From the NCBI RefSeq assembly GCF_031679605.1, contig NZ_CP117522.1, positions 992,001 through 1,056,000 of the forward strand: a DNA stretch of 64,000 nt, written 5' to 3'. The position numbers and the translations under genes were made by a program. The DNA comes from Streptomyces luomodiensis (lineage in GTDB: Bacteria > Actinomycetota > Actinomycetes > Streptomycetales > Streptomycetaceae). Numbering within the stretch: position 1 is the stretch's first letter; each line of letters starts with the position of its first letter. Below are positions 1-8,594 of this stretch, piece by piece. The notes below the pieces were generated by a model. That model saw only the letters and a program-made list of their open reading frames with translations, was not told the origin of the DNA and did not search any database.

Positions 1-655
1 ACAGGGTGGTGTCCAGGTAGGCCACCAGATCGGTCAGCGGTACCGGCCAGTGGGCGAGCGCGCGGAAGGCACCGAGCACCAGGGAGGCGTCCGCGACGGC
101 GGTCAGCCCGCTGCCCCGGACATCGCCGATGATCAGGCGGGTGGTGTTCGAGGTGCGCGCCGCCGCGTACAGATCGCCGCCGATCTCCGCCTCCGGCTCG
201 GCCGCCAGGTAGACCGACGCGATCAGCAGCGGGCCGATCCTGCCGGGCAGCGGGCGCAGCAGCACCCGCTGCGCCACGTCGGCCACCGCCCGCACCCGGT
301 TCAATTCGCGTCTGTGCCGGTCCAGGACCGCGCGGAACAACACGATCAGCGCGGAGGCCAGGACCAGGGTGATGACCTCGGTCAGCCGGCCGGGCCGGCC
401 GAGGAGGCCCATCGAGGCGTTGGCGCTGATCTGTGCGACCACGGCCAGCCCACCGACGCACGCGGTGAGCAGGGGCCCGGCGAACGACGCGGTCATGGCG
501 GGGGCCGCGATCAGCAGCGGGCTGAGCCGCACGCTGGCCGGGGTCAGCACATCGCCGAGCATGATCGCCACGATGGCCAGCAGGGGAATCACGACCAAGA
601 CGTGGGTCCGCCACCTTGGCCGGCGCAGATCCGAGGGACCTTGCCGCGTGTGCAC
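1..655 (-). CDS. SpoIIE-type PP2C phosphatase, N-terminal part (3' end outside window)
   Basis: The reverse strand reads from a GTG at 655 through several hydrophobic membrane segments (about residues 20-95) into the start of a PP2C/SpoIIE phosphatase domain, with the hallmark sequences EIGGDLYAA and IGDVRGSGL that carry metal-binding acidic residues. Proteins of this family dephosphorylate anti-sigma-factor antagonists in partner-switching pathways. The frame is still open at base 1, so the C-terminal part of the catalytic domain is missing from the window. The start is the first usable codon in frame and has no strong ribosome binding site. The gene diverges from the ECF sigma factor gene at 723, but nothing in the sequence ties the two functionally. 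Confidence 0.85.
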   Translation of the reverse strand, partial: MHTRQGPSDLRRPRWRTHVLVVIPLLAIVAIMLGDVLTPASVRLSPLLIAAPAMTASFAGPLLTACVGGLAVVAQISANASMGLLGRPGRLTEVITLVLASALIVLFRAVLDRHRRELNRVRAVADVAQRVLLRPLPGRIGPLLIASVYLAAEPEAEIGGDLYAAARTSNTTRLIIGDVRGSGLTAVADASLVLGAFRALAHWPVPLTDLVAYLDTTL

Positions 656-722
656 ATGTCTTGCTTACGCCTGTCCGTGGCCCCCGCGCCAGCCGGACCA
701 CCCGAGACGAGAAGATCAGTGC

Positions 723-1595
723 ATGGCGGAGCTGACAGACTTCGAACAACAGCGCGACCGGCTGTGGGCCGTCGCCTATCGCATCACCGGCTCGGTGGCC
801 GACGCCGATGACGCGGTGCAGGAGACCTGGCTGCGCTGGCAGGCGCTGCCCGGGGACGAGGTCGCCGATCCCCGTGCGTATCTGACCACCGTCATCAGCC
901 GGATCTGCTACGACCTGCTGCGCTCGGCACGGGTGCGGCGCGAGGCGTACATCGGCCCCTGGCTGCCCGAGCCGGTGGTGACGGCCGACGGTCCGGAGGA
1001 CCGGGTGGCGCTCGACGAGTCGGTGGGGCTCGCGATGCTCACCGTGCTGGAGCGGCTGACCCCGGCGGAGCGGACCGCGCTCATCCTGCACGACGTCTTC
1101 TCGGTGCCCTTCCCCGAGATCGCCGAGGTGGTGGGCCGGAGTCCGGAGTCCGTACGGCAGCTGGCCTCGCGTGCCCGTAAGCGGGTCCGGGCGGAGGCGC
1201 CGCGGCGCTCGGTCGACCGGGGGGAGCACCGCCGGGCCGTGGAGGCGTTTCTCCAGGCGGTCATGGGCGGCGACCTGGACGGGCTGCTGGAGATCCTGGA
1301 CCCGGAGGTCGTCTGGCGTTCGGACGGTGGCGGCAAGGTGACGGCTGCCCGCCTCCCGGTCCTGGGCCACGAGAAGGTGGCCCGCTTCGCCTACCGGCTC
1401 ACCCGTGCTTTCGACACGGGCACGATGGTGGTGCACCGGCGCGAGGTCAACGGCGCCCCGGGCGTGGTCATGGTCGACCACGCGGACGGGCAGGCCGCCG
1501 TCTTCGCGTTCACGGTGCACCACGGCCGGATCACCGAGATCGACGCGATCCTCAACCCCGACAAGCTGCGCCACCTCGACCCGCGGACCGTGTGA
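723..1595 (+). CDS. ECF sigma factor, ECF41/SigJ type
   Basis: A 290-residue alternative sigma factor. Region 2 (about residues 5-75) and region 4 (about 105-165, helix-turn-helix with SPESVRQLASRARKRV) are followed by a SnoaL-like C-terminal domain (about 175-290). Three signatures of the ECF41 group are visible: WLPEP at residues 80-84, DGGGK near residue 200 and NPDKL near residue 278. In this group the fused C-terminal domain controls activity instead of a separate anti-sigma factor. ECF41 genes often sit beside a carboxymuconolactone decarboxylase, oxidoreductase or epimerase target gene; none is adjacent here, so the regulon cannot be read from context. The ATG at 723 fits a GAGAAG ribosome binding site and the region 2 start. 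Convergent with the permease gene ending at 1697. Confidence 0.93.
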   Translation: MAELTDFEQQRDRLWAVAYRITGSVADADDAVQETWLRWQALPGDEVADPRAYLTTVISRICYDLLRSARVRREAYIGPWLPEPVVTADGPEDRVALDESVGLAMLTVLERLTPAERTALILHDVFSVPFPEIAEVVGRSPESVRQLASRARKRVRAEAPRRSVDRGEHRRAVEAFLQAVMGGDLDGLLEILDPEVVWRSDGGGKVTAARLPVLGHEKVARFAYRLTRAFDTGTMVVHRREVNGAPGVVMVDHADGQAAVFAFTVHHGRITEIDAILNPDKLRHLDPRTV

Positions 1596-1696
1596 CCGGT
1601 ATCACCGTCACACCCCGGGCCGCCCTGCCGTCCTCCTCGTGGAAACCGCCCAAGGAGGAGTCGGCGACGTCCGTGTCCGACGCGCCCCGGACGCTG

Positions 1697-3466
1697 TCAA
1701 TCGAGGCGCCGGCGCGGGCGGGGCCACCGGACGCCGCCGGACGCCGTGACCGCCAGGACGCCCAGGAGGGCGAGTGCGGCGGCGGGGGCGAGGACCGCCC
1801 AGGGGGCACGCTCGGCGTAGGGGTGGTTCTCGGCCAGCAGCCGACCCCACTCCGGGGACGGCGGCTGGGCGCCCAGGCCGAGGAAGCCCAGCGAGGCGAG
1901 GGCGAGCGCCACGGACGGCAGCCGCAGCAGGGCGTGGCGGACGACCGGGGGCAGGACGGCGGGCAGCACGTGGCGGCGCAGCAGATGGCGGCGGGAGGCG
2001 CCCAGCGCGCGGGTGGCGGCCAGATGCGTGGCGGCGCGCTCCTGCCGCAGCAGGGCGGAGGTGTGCGCGGCCAGCGGCGCCCAGGCGACGGCGGCCACGG
2101 CCAGCGCGGGGGTGTACGGGCCGCGGCCCGCCGCCCCGGCGACCAGGAGCCCGGCGAGCACGGGCGGCACCGCGTTCACCGTCTCGACGAGTCCGCCGGA
2201 CAGCCGGGGCAGCAGTCCGAGCACTACCCCCGCCACCAGTGCGGCGGCGCTCACCGCCACCGCGAGCGCGAGCGTGGACAGCGCGCCGTGTGCCACCCGG
2301 GCCAGCAGATCGCGGCCGAGCGCGTCGGTCCCGAAGGGGTGCGCCCAGGTCGGGGCGGTGAGCCGGGCTGCGGTGTCCACGGCCAGCGGGTCGCGGAAGG
2401 CGCCGAGCACCACGACGGCGAGCAGGAGAGCGCCGTAGAGCAGCGGAAGGGAGCGTGCGGACGGCGCGGACGGCACGGACGGCCGGTCCAGCGAGGGCAG
2501 CGCCCCGTCCCGCAGCGCGGGCCCGAGCAGCGGCCGGGCCGCGAGCCGGGCGAGACCACCGGCGGCGGCCGCGAGCAGGACGAGGACGAGGGTGCCCGCC
2601 TGAAGGTTCGGCAGGTCCTGGGCGATGGCCGCCTGGAGGGTGAGCCGGCCGAGCCCGGGGATGTCGAAGACCTGCTCGACGGCGACCGCGCCCCCGGTGA
2701 GCCCGACCACGAACAGCCCGATGTTCGGCAGCACTCCGGGCACGGCACGGCGCAGCGCCTGGCGGGCGATCCGCCGGGCGGGCAGTCCGCGCGCGGCGGC
2801 GGCCCGTGCCCAGGGTTCGGCGAACGCGCCGGGCAGGGCGTCGTCCAGCACCCGGCCCAGCAGGGCGCCCGCGGGCAGGCCGAGGGCGAGCGAGGGCAGC
2901 ACCATCCACCGTGGCCCGTACCAGCCGACGGCGGGCAGCCAGCCGAGCCGCACCCCGACCACGGCCGCCAGTACGGACGCCAGCAGGAACTCCGGCAGCG
3001 CGGCGAGCAGCGCGCCGCCGCTTCCGGCACCGGCCCGGCGCCGGGCGGCCCGCCGCCGCGGCCCGAGCCACAGCGTGCGTGCGCACACCGCGGCCGCGGT
3101 GACCGCCGCGACCACCAGCGCCCCGCCCATGAGCAGCAGCGAGACGCCGAACGCCTCGGCGACCGTGGGGGTCACGGCCGTCCCCGAGAGCCAGGACCGG
3201 CCCGCGTCACCGTGCGGCAGTCCGGCGAGCCACCTGCCGAGCAGCCGCAGCGGCCCCGCGTCGAGCCCGAGTTGGGAGCGCACGGAGTCCAGGAGTTCGG
3301 GGGTGGGGTCGCGTTCGGCGTCGCGCGCTGTGAGGACGGTGCGGGCGGGGTCGGTGCGGGACAGCCAGGGCAGCAGGCCGATGGCGCACAGCAGCGCCGC
3401 CGCGAGCGCGACGCGCCACAGGACGACCAGCCCGGTGGACCGCTCCCGGGCCCGTGCGCCGCTCAC
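1697..3466 (-). CDS. Fused DppB-DppC type ABC transporter permease
   Basis: A 589-residue membrane protein in which two peptide/nickel-type permeases are joined. The N-terminal half (about 15-300) is DppB-like, with the conserved stretch near EPWARAAAARGLPA and the family end EQVFDIPGLGRL. The C-terminal half (about 325-585) is DppC-like, with HPFGTDALGRDLLARV and the EAA-like loop AATRALGASRRHLLRR. The two subunits are normally separate genes of about 310 and 290 residues. The GTG start at 3466 overlaps the stop of the upstream solute-binding gene (GTGA), so the pair is translationally coupled. No ATPase gene follows: the next gene downstream is the convergent sigma factor. The transporter must borrow an ATPase encoded elsewhere, or it is a remnant. 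Confidence 0.88.
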   Translation of the reverse strand: MSGARARERSTGLVVLWRVALAAALLCAIGLLPWLSRTDPARTVLTARDAERDPTPELLDSVRSQLGLDAGPLRLLGRWLAGLPHGDAGRSWLSGTAVTPTVAEAFGVSLLLMGGALVVAAVTAAAVCARTLWLGPRRRAARRRAGAGSGGALLAALPEFLLASVLAAVVGVRLGWLPAVGWYGPRWMVLPSLALGLPAGALLGRVLDDALPGAFAEPWARAAAARGLPARRIARQALRRAVPGVLPNIGLFVVGLTGGAVAVEQVFDIPGLGRLTLQAAIAQDLPNLQAGTLVLVLLAAAAGGLARLAARPLLGPALRDGALPSLDRPSVPSAPSARSLPLLYGALLLAVVVLGAFRDPLAVDTAARLTAPTWAHPFGTDALGRDLLARVAHGALSTLALAVAVSAAALVAGVVLGLLPRLSGGLVETVNAVPPVLAGLLVAGAAGRGPYTPALAVAAVAWAPLAAHTSALLRQERAATHLAATRALGASRRHLLRRHVLPAVLPPVVRHALLRLPSVALALASLGFLGLGAQPPSPEWGRLLAENHPYAERAPWAVLAPAAALALLGVLAVTASGGVRWPRPRRRLD

Positions 3467-5019
3467 CGCCGCGTACCGGTGCCGACGAGCGTGCGCTCGT
3501 ACGGATCGAGGATCACACCCCGCACCGAGGCACCGACGCCGTGCAGGATCCGCTGATGGACCAGCGGCACGACCCCGTCCGTGCGCAGGACGGCGGTCTG
3601 CGCGGCCAGGGCGGCGCGGTGGCGCGCGGCGGCATCGGCCTGGGCACCGGCCTCGGCGACGGCGCGGTCCACGGCCTTGTCGCACACCCCGGCCAGGTTG
3701 TAGCCGCCGTCGCAGGTGAAGTCGTCAGCGAGGTAGGAGACCGGGTCGCCGGTGTCGAGCATGGTGTTGCGGGCGGCCACCACGGCGTCGAACTTCCCGG
3801 CCAGGGCGTCGCTTTCCAGCCGGGAGTACTCCCGCACCTCCAGCCGCACGCTGAACCCTGCCGTGCGCAGCTGCTGTTGCAGCACCTGGGCGACCTCGGG
3901 CAGCTCGGGCCGGTTGTCATAGGTGGCGAGGGTGACCGAGGTGTGGTCGGCCCGCGCGGCGGCGGGGCGGCCGGATAGCCGGGGACGCTCGCCCGCGGCC
4001 CAGGTGAGGGCCGGGCCGAACAGGCCGCGGCCGGTGTCGGCGTGGCCCTCGTACACGTCCTCGGCGAGGGCGGCGGCGTCGACGGCCTGACGGGCAGCGG
4101 CGCGGACGGCGGGGTCGGCGAAGGGCCCGGACCGGGTGTTGAGGAAGAGGGCGGTGGTGCGGGCGGTGGGCACCTCGCGCAAGGTGGGCCGGTCGAGGGT
4201 GGCCGCCTGGGAGACCGGGACGGCCTCGGCTATGTCCACCTCGCCGCTGCGCAGCGCGTTGGTGCGGGCCGTGCCGTCGGCGATGAACCGGACGTCGATG
4301 CCGGAGGCGTGGGCCAGACCGCCCCAGTAGTCGTCGAAGCGGTGGAGGGTGGCGCGGGTGGCGCCGGTCGTCTTCGCCAGGGTGAAGGGCCCCGTGGCGG
4401 TGCCGGCCGGATCGACCGCCGCTTCCCGGCCCGCCGTGCCGCCACCCGCCGTGCCGCCACCCGCCTTCGGCGTACCGGCCTTGGTCCGGTACGCCTTGGG
4501 CGACAGGATGGCCAGGCTCGGGCTGGACAGCCGCAGCGGCAGCGCGGAGTCGGCGGCGCCGGTCGTGATCCGGACCCGCCGCTCGTCCACCGCCTCGGCG
4601 CTGAGCGTGACCCCGGTGAGCGCGGCGGGCAGGGGATCGGCCCGGCCGGCGTGGGTGAGGGCGCCCGCCACCGCCGCCGGGGTGACGTCGGTGCCGTCCT
4701 GGAACCGGGCCTCGCGCAGGGTGAACACCCAGCGGCGCGCGCTCTCCCGGGTCCAGGACTCGGCGAGTGCGGGTCCCGCGTCGCCGTTGCCGTCCAGCCG
4801 GGTCAGTTCCTCGGTGACGCCGAGCCGGCTGAGCAGGGTGGCGTCGGCGCCGTACGGGGAGAAGCGCTCGGCCGGCGGGAAGGCCAGCGCGACCCGGAGG
4901 CGGCCGCCGCCCGCCCCGGCCCCGGCGTCGTACGGCGAACCGTCACGGGCCGCGAAACAGCCGGAGAGCAGCGGGAGGAGCAGCAGCGCGGCGGCCCACC
5001 GGCGGCGGACAGGGTGCAT
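3463..5019 (-). CDS. ABC transporter solute-binding lipoprotein, family 5 (peptide/nickel/metallophore type)
   Basis: A 518-residue extracellular lipoprotein. A basic N-terminus, a hydrophobic stretch and the lipobox LLSGC (Cys near residue 21) mark it for lipid attachment outside the membrane. The body has the family 5 layout, with RFSPYGADATLL and LAESWTRESARRWVFTLREARFQDGTD-type segments split over the N-terminal lobe. Members of this family bind oligopeptides, nickel or metallophore complexes. It is upstream of, and overlaps by 4 bases, the fused permease. A Fur/Zur-like box lies about 67 bases upstream of the start, which favours a metal-chelate or siderophore-like ligand, but this is inference. 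Length is normal for the family. Confidence 0.9.
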   Translation of the reverse strand: MHPVRRRWAAALLLLPLLSGCFAARDGSPYDAGAGAGGGRLRVALAFPPAERFSPYGADATLLSRLGVTEELTRLDGNGDAGPALAESWTRESARRWVFTLREARFQDGTDVTPAAVAGALTHAGRADPLPAALTGVTLSAEAVDERRVRITTGAADSALPLRLSSPSLAILSPKAYRTKAGTPKAGGGTAGGGTAGREAAVDPAGTATGPFTLAKTTGATRATLHRFDDYWGGLAHASGIDVRFIADGTARTNALRSGEVDIAEAVPVSQAATLDRPTLREVPTARTTALFLNTRSGPFADPAVRAAARQAVDAAALAEDVYEGHADTGRGLFGPALTWAAGERPRLSGRPAAARADHTSVTLATYDNRPELPEVAQVLQQQLRTAGFSVRLEVREYSRLESDALAGKFDAVVAARNTMLDTGDPVSYLADDFTCDGGYNLAGVCDKAVDRAVAEAGAQADAAARHRAALAAQTAVLRTDGVVPLVHQRILHGVGASVRGVILDPYERTLVGTGTRR

Positions 5020-5085
5020 GGGCGTGGTTCTCCAGGGGCTGCGCGGACACGGGCGTGCGCGGAAGCGGCGGAACAGAACGCTATC

Positions 5086-5100
5086 TGATTATCATTTCCA
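5086..5100 (-). promoter_or_regulatory. Candidate Fur/Zur-type box upstream of the binding-protein gene
   Basis: On the minus strand this 15-mer reads TGGAAATGATAATCA. From memory, actinobacterial Zur/Fur boxes are 7-1-7 repeats close to TGAAAATGATTTTCA, and most positions agree. It is AT-rich in a very GC-rich setting and lies 67 bases upstream of the lipoprotein start, between it and the GNAT gene on the same strand. The dyad itself is imperfect (4 of 7 arm pairs). Confidence 0.5.
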
Positions 5101-5105
5101 TCAAC

Positions 5106-5657
5106 TCACGGGCCCCCGAGGGGCATGGGGACCTCGAAGTGGACGACGCCGTTACCGCCTCCGGGCGCCTCCCGCTCATCGCAGACCACCTTTCCCAGCG
5201 ACCGCCAGAACGGCTCGGCGCCCGGCACCCCCGGATCGGTGTGCAGATAGACCGCGCGATAACCGCCGTCCGCGGCGGCGAAGTCCAGCAGCGCGCCCAC
5301 CAGCCGCCGGGCCAGCCCGTTGCGCCGGTGCGCGGGACGCACGTAGACCCGGCGCAGCTGGGCGGTCTCCCCCGACGGATAACGCCCGGCCAGCCACGCG
5401 GGGTTGGGCGGATGGGCCGGGCCCCGGGAGTCGAGCGCGGCGGTCGCCACGACCGCCCCGTCGCCCTCGTCCACCGCCACCAGCAGGGTGTGGCGCCCGT
5501 GGTCCAGATACGCGGCGGCGGGATCGACGATGTCGGCGTGCCAGCGCGGCACATAGCCCGTGCCGAAGTCGCGGTAGACGGTGTCGAGCATCACGCTGCG
5601 GGCAGCGTCGAGGTCGTCGGGGGTCGCGGTCCTGATGCGGTAGCTGGGCACCTGCAC
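5106..5657 (-). CDS. GNAT family N-acetyltransferase
   Basis: A 183-residue single-domain GNAT protein. The acetyl-CoA pyrophosphate loop is visible as RPAHRRNGLARRLV (the R-x-x-G-x-A signature) at about residues 111-124, preceded by the beta strand QLRRVYV. The fold begins near residue 5 (YRIRTATPDDLDAARSVM) and ends with a C-terminal strand pair, so it is full length. GNAT enzymes transfer acetyl from acetyl-CoA to an amine; the substrate cannot be read from sequence. It precedes the ABC importer genes on the same strand with an 86-base gap holding the Fur/Zur-like box, so it is probably a separate transcription unit. It diverges from the P-loop/TPR gene at 5724. Confidence 0.88.
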   Translation of the reverse strand: MQVPSYRIRTATPDDLDAARSVMLDTVYRDFGTGYVPRWHADIVDPAAAYLDHGRHTLLVAVDEGDGAVVATAALDSRGPAHPPNPAWLAGRYPSGETAQLRRVYVRPAHRRNGLARRLVGALLDFAAADGGYRAVYLHTDPGVPGAEPFWRSLGKVVCDEREAPGGGNGVVHFEVPMPLGGP

Positions 5658-5723
5658 ATCGTACGCAATAAGCGGGTGCGATCACCGTACTGGCAGACTG
5701 GGCCGGGAGCGGAGGAGGGGCGG

Positions 5724-8135
5724 ATGGGGCGGGCACGGCCGTCGCTGCAGGAGCTGATCCAGCGGCGCGAGAACGCCGGATTCGTGGGCCGGCGCCGGGA
5801 ACTGGACGCGTTCCGGGACAACTTCGGGCTGCCGCCGGAGGAGGGTCGGCACCACTTCGTCTTCCATGTGCACGGCCATGCGGGCGTGGGCAAGACCTGG
5901 CTGGTGCGCCGGCTGGAACAGGTCGCCCGCCAGGAGTACGGCGCGCTCACCGCCCGCGTCGACGAGACGGTGGGCTCGGTCCCCGAGGCGATGGCCGCGA
6001 TCAGCGCCCAGTTCCACCGGCAGGGGAAGGAGTTCACCGCCTTCGACCGCCGGCTCGCCACCTATCGGCAGCGCCGCCACGAGGCGGAGTCGGCACCGGA
6101 CCCGGCCGAGCGGCCGGGACCCAGTACCGGCAGCATGGTCGCCGCGCGGACCGGTCTGGCCGGCCTCGGGCTGGTGCCGGGCGTCGGGGCGCTGGCCGGC
6201 GCGGTCGACCCGGTGCCGCTCGCCGAGGGCACCGACCGGCTGCGGGCCGCACTCAGCTCACGGTTCCGCGACCACAAGGACGTCCAGCTGGTGCTGGACC
6301 CGGTGGAGGCCCTGACCCCGCTGCTGGTGCGGGAGTTGTCGGAGGCGGCCGCGGCGGTCCCGTGGCTGGTGCTGTTCTTCGATACCTACGAACGGGTCGG
6401 CGCACTGCTCGATCCCTGGCTGCACACCCTGCTGACCAGCGAACGCCTGGGCAGGCTCCCCGCGAACACCGTGCTGGTGCTGGCCGGGCAGACCCGGCTG
6501 GACCCCGGCCGCTGGGGCGAACTGGCCGATGTGGTCGCGGAGCTGCCACTGGAGCCGTTCACCGACGCGGAGGCCCGGCACCTGCTCACCGCCAAGGGCA
6601 TCACCGAGGAGCCGGTGGTGCGCGAGGTGCTGCGGCTGTCGGGCCGGCTGCCCGTCCTGGTGTCCACCCTCGCCGAGAACCCGGGGACCTCCGGCGACCT
6701 GGACGACCCCAGCGCCACCGCCGTCGAACGGTTCCTGAAGTGGGAGCCCGATCCGGTGCGCCGCGCCGCCGCCCTGGCGGGCGCGCTGCCCCGGCGGTTG
6801 AACGAGGACGTCTTCCGGGCGGCGGTGGGCGAGGAGGCGGCCGGGGCCGGGCTGTTCGGCTGGCTGCGGGCGCTGCCGTTCGTGGGCGGTCGCACCGGGT
6901 CGGCCCGTTACCACGACGTGGTCCGCGCCCCGATGCTGCGACTCCAGCGGACCACCTCACCACAGCGGTGGAGCGAGGCGCACACCCGGCTGGCGGAGAC
7001 CTTCGCCGGGTGGCGGGAGACGGCCGCCGGAGGGCTCGACCCGCGCGACGGGTGGAAGCTGGACGCCTGGAGCGGACCGCGTCTGGAGGAGTGGTACCAC
7101 CTGCTGTGCGCACGGCCGTCGGCGGCACTCCCCGGAGCGCTGCGGGACGGCATCGACGCCTGCGACGCGGGACCGGCGGTGGCCCGGCGGTGGGCGGCCA
7201 CCCTGGCCGAGGCGGGCGAGGACGCCGACTCGGACGAGGTACGCGCCTGGGGGCGGCGCCTGGAGGGGGCGCTACGGGACGAACGGCGGCGCGGCATCGA
7301 GGCGATGGGACTGCTGCTGGCACGGGCCGGACTGGACACCGCCGGCCGGGCCGCGGCGCACGTGGTCCGGGGCTGGCACCGCCGGTCGGTCGAGGAGAAC
7401 GACGCGGCGCTGGAGGACTTCCGCCGAGCGATCGAGCTGGACCCCGAAGACGTGCGGGCGCACTTCGGATGCGCCGCGATCCACCGGCTGACCGGGGACT
7501 TCACCGCGGCGATGGACGCGCTGGACCGCGTGGACGCGCTGGAGCCGGGCGCCACCTGGGTCCAGCGGGAGCGCGGGGAGACCTGCCGCCGGGCGGGCCG
7601 GTACGAGGAGGCGCTGGCCCTGCTCGACCCGGTGATCGAGGCCGATCCGGGGGACCATGTGGCGCTGGGCAGCCGCGGCCGGATCAAGGCGGTGCTCGGC
7701 CGGCCCCGGGAGGCCCTGGCGGACCTGGACCGGGCCATCGCACTGAACGGCGACTACACCTGGGCCCTGGTCCGGCGGGCCCGTGTCCGCAGCGCCCTGG
7801 GCGACACGGCGGGCGCGCTGGACGATCTGGACCGGGCGGAGGAGCTCGCCCCGGACACCCCCGGAACACTGGGCGAACGCGGTGATGTCCACCGCTTCGC
7901 GGGCCACTACGAGGAGGCCATCGCGGCGTACGACCGGGCACTGGCCCTCGACCCCGGCTACGCCTGGGCCCTGGGGAGCCGGGCGATGGCCCACGAGGGG
8001 CTGGGCAGACGGGCACAGGCGCTGGCGGATCTGGCACGTGCGGTGGAGCTGAACCCCGGCTACGCCTGGGCCGTGGCGCAGCGCGAGCGTTTGCTGAACT
8101 CACCGGAGGGCGGACGGCACGACCGACCGGTGTGA
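5724..8135 (+). CDS. P-loop ATPase with C-terminal TPR repeats
   Basis: An 803-residue protein starting at an ATG behind a strong GGAGGAGGGG site. A Walker A motif GHAGVGKT lies at residues 51-58, in the context FVGRRRELDAF typical of AAA/STAND-like ATPases. A Walker B-like strand LVLFFDTYE follows near residue 215. The C-terminal third (from about residue 545) is a chain of tetratricopeptide units of about 34 residues, recognisable by repeated AIELDPEDVRAHFG, AIALNGDYTWALV and ALALDPGYAWALG motifs. TPR arrays bind partner proteins, so a scaffold or signalling role is likely, but no ligand or effector domain is visible. It has no signal peptide. The gene stands alone between a divergent GNAT gene and a convergent small ORF. 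Confidence 0.85.
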   Translation: MGRARPSLQELIQRRENAGFVGRRRELDAFRDNFGLPPEEGRHHFVFHVHGHAGVGKTWLVRRLEQVARQEYGALTARVDETVGSVPEAMAAISAQFHRQGKEFTAFDRRLATYRQRRHEAESAPDPAERPGPSTGSMVAARTGLAGLGLVPGVGALAGAVDPVPLAEGTDRLRAALSSRFRDHKDVQLVLDPVEALTPLLVRELSEAAAAVPWLVLFFDTYERVGALLDPWLHTLLTSERLGRLPANTVLVLAGQTRLDPGRWGELADVVAELPLEPFTDAEARHLLTAKGITEEPVVREVLRLSGRLPVLVSTLAENPGTSGDLDDPSATAVERFLKWEPDPVRRAAALAGALPRRLNEDVFRAAVGEEAAGAGLFGWLRALPFVGGRTGSARYHDVVRAPMLRLQRTTSPQRWSEAHTRLAETFAGWRETAAGGLDPRDGWKLDAWSGPRLEEWYHLLCARPSAALPGALRDGIDACDAGPAVARRWAATLAEAGEDADSDEVRAWGRRLEGALRDERRRGIEAMGLLLARAGLDTAGRAAAHVVRGWHRRSVEENDAALEDFRRAIELDPEDVRAHFGCAAIHRLTGDFTAAMDALDRVDALEPGATWVQRERGETCRRAGRYEEALALLDPVIEADPGDHVALGSRGRIKAVLGRPREALADLDRAIALNGDYTWALVRRARVRSALGDTAGALDDLDRAEELAPDTPGTLGERGDVHRFAGHYEEAIAAYDRALALDPGYAWALGSRAMAHEGLGRRAQALADLARAVELNPGYAWAVAQRERLLNSPEGGRHDRPV

Positions 8136-8176
8136 CCTCCCGGCACCCGTGTCCCGCGTCCTGTCGTCGCGGCCGG

Positions 8177-8485
8177 TCACTGGCTCTGTCGTGAGGTGCG
8201 CCCGGTGAAGCAGGACGACACGATGCCGCGTAGGGCGCGCAGCACGGCGCGGCAGCACGCCGGGCACCGGGACGGGCGAGCCCGGCGGACCGGGTGCGGT
8301 ACGGCCGCCGGAGCCGGTACGGCCTCGGGGCCGGACACGTCCTGAGCGGTGGCGTCGACCGCGGCGGCCGGAGCCGCCGGGGCCGATGAGGGCGGTGAGG
8401 GATCGGCGGTCCGCGCGACGGCGGGGCGGCGGGCGGCCTCCGCGCGCATCATCGCGCGCATGGCGGCATAGACATCGGTGGGCAT
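8177..8485 (-). CDS. Small Pro/Ala-rich protein with a Cys-rich end, unknown function
   Basis: A 102-residue reading frame starting with an ATG behind CAGGAG. It opens with a short charged helix (MPTDVYAAMRAMMRAEAARR), continues with about 50 residues rich in proline and alanine, and ends with a basic, cysteine-containing segment (CPACCRAVLRALRGIVSSCF). I do not recognise the family. The good ribosome binding site and codon bias argue that it is real. The two closely spaced CPxC-like cysteines could bind a metal, but that is speculation. It is convergent with the TPR gene and downstream of the octapeptide-repeat gene on the same strand. Confidence 0.5.
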   Translation of the reverse strand: MPTDVYAAMRAMMRAEAARRPAVARTADPSPPSSAPAAPAAAVDATAQDVSGPEAVPAPAAVPHPVRRARPSRCPACCRAVLRALRGIVSSCFTGRTSRQSQ

Positions 8486-8594
8486 GCGGATACTCCTGCG
8501 GTCTCGGACGTCCGACGGCTGGCCGGGCAGGGCGCACCGCATCCGGAATCCGCGGCACGGCCGCGGAAACGGATGGCGGAGGACCCGGGCCCGG

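Noticed and set aside
1592..3556. Long open frames on the plus strand opposite the fused permease (and similar frames opposite many other genes)
   Set aside because: They are the GC-rich shadows of real genes: composition is Gly/Arg/Gln-rich with no domains, starts lack ribosome binding sites and third-position GC bias fits the other strand.
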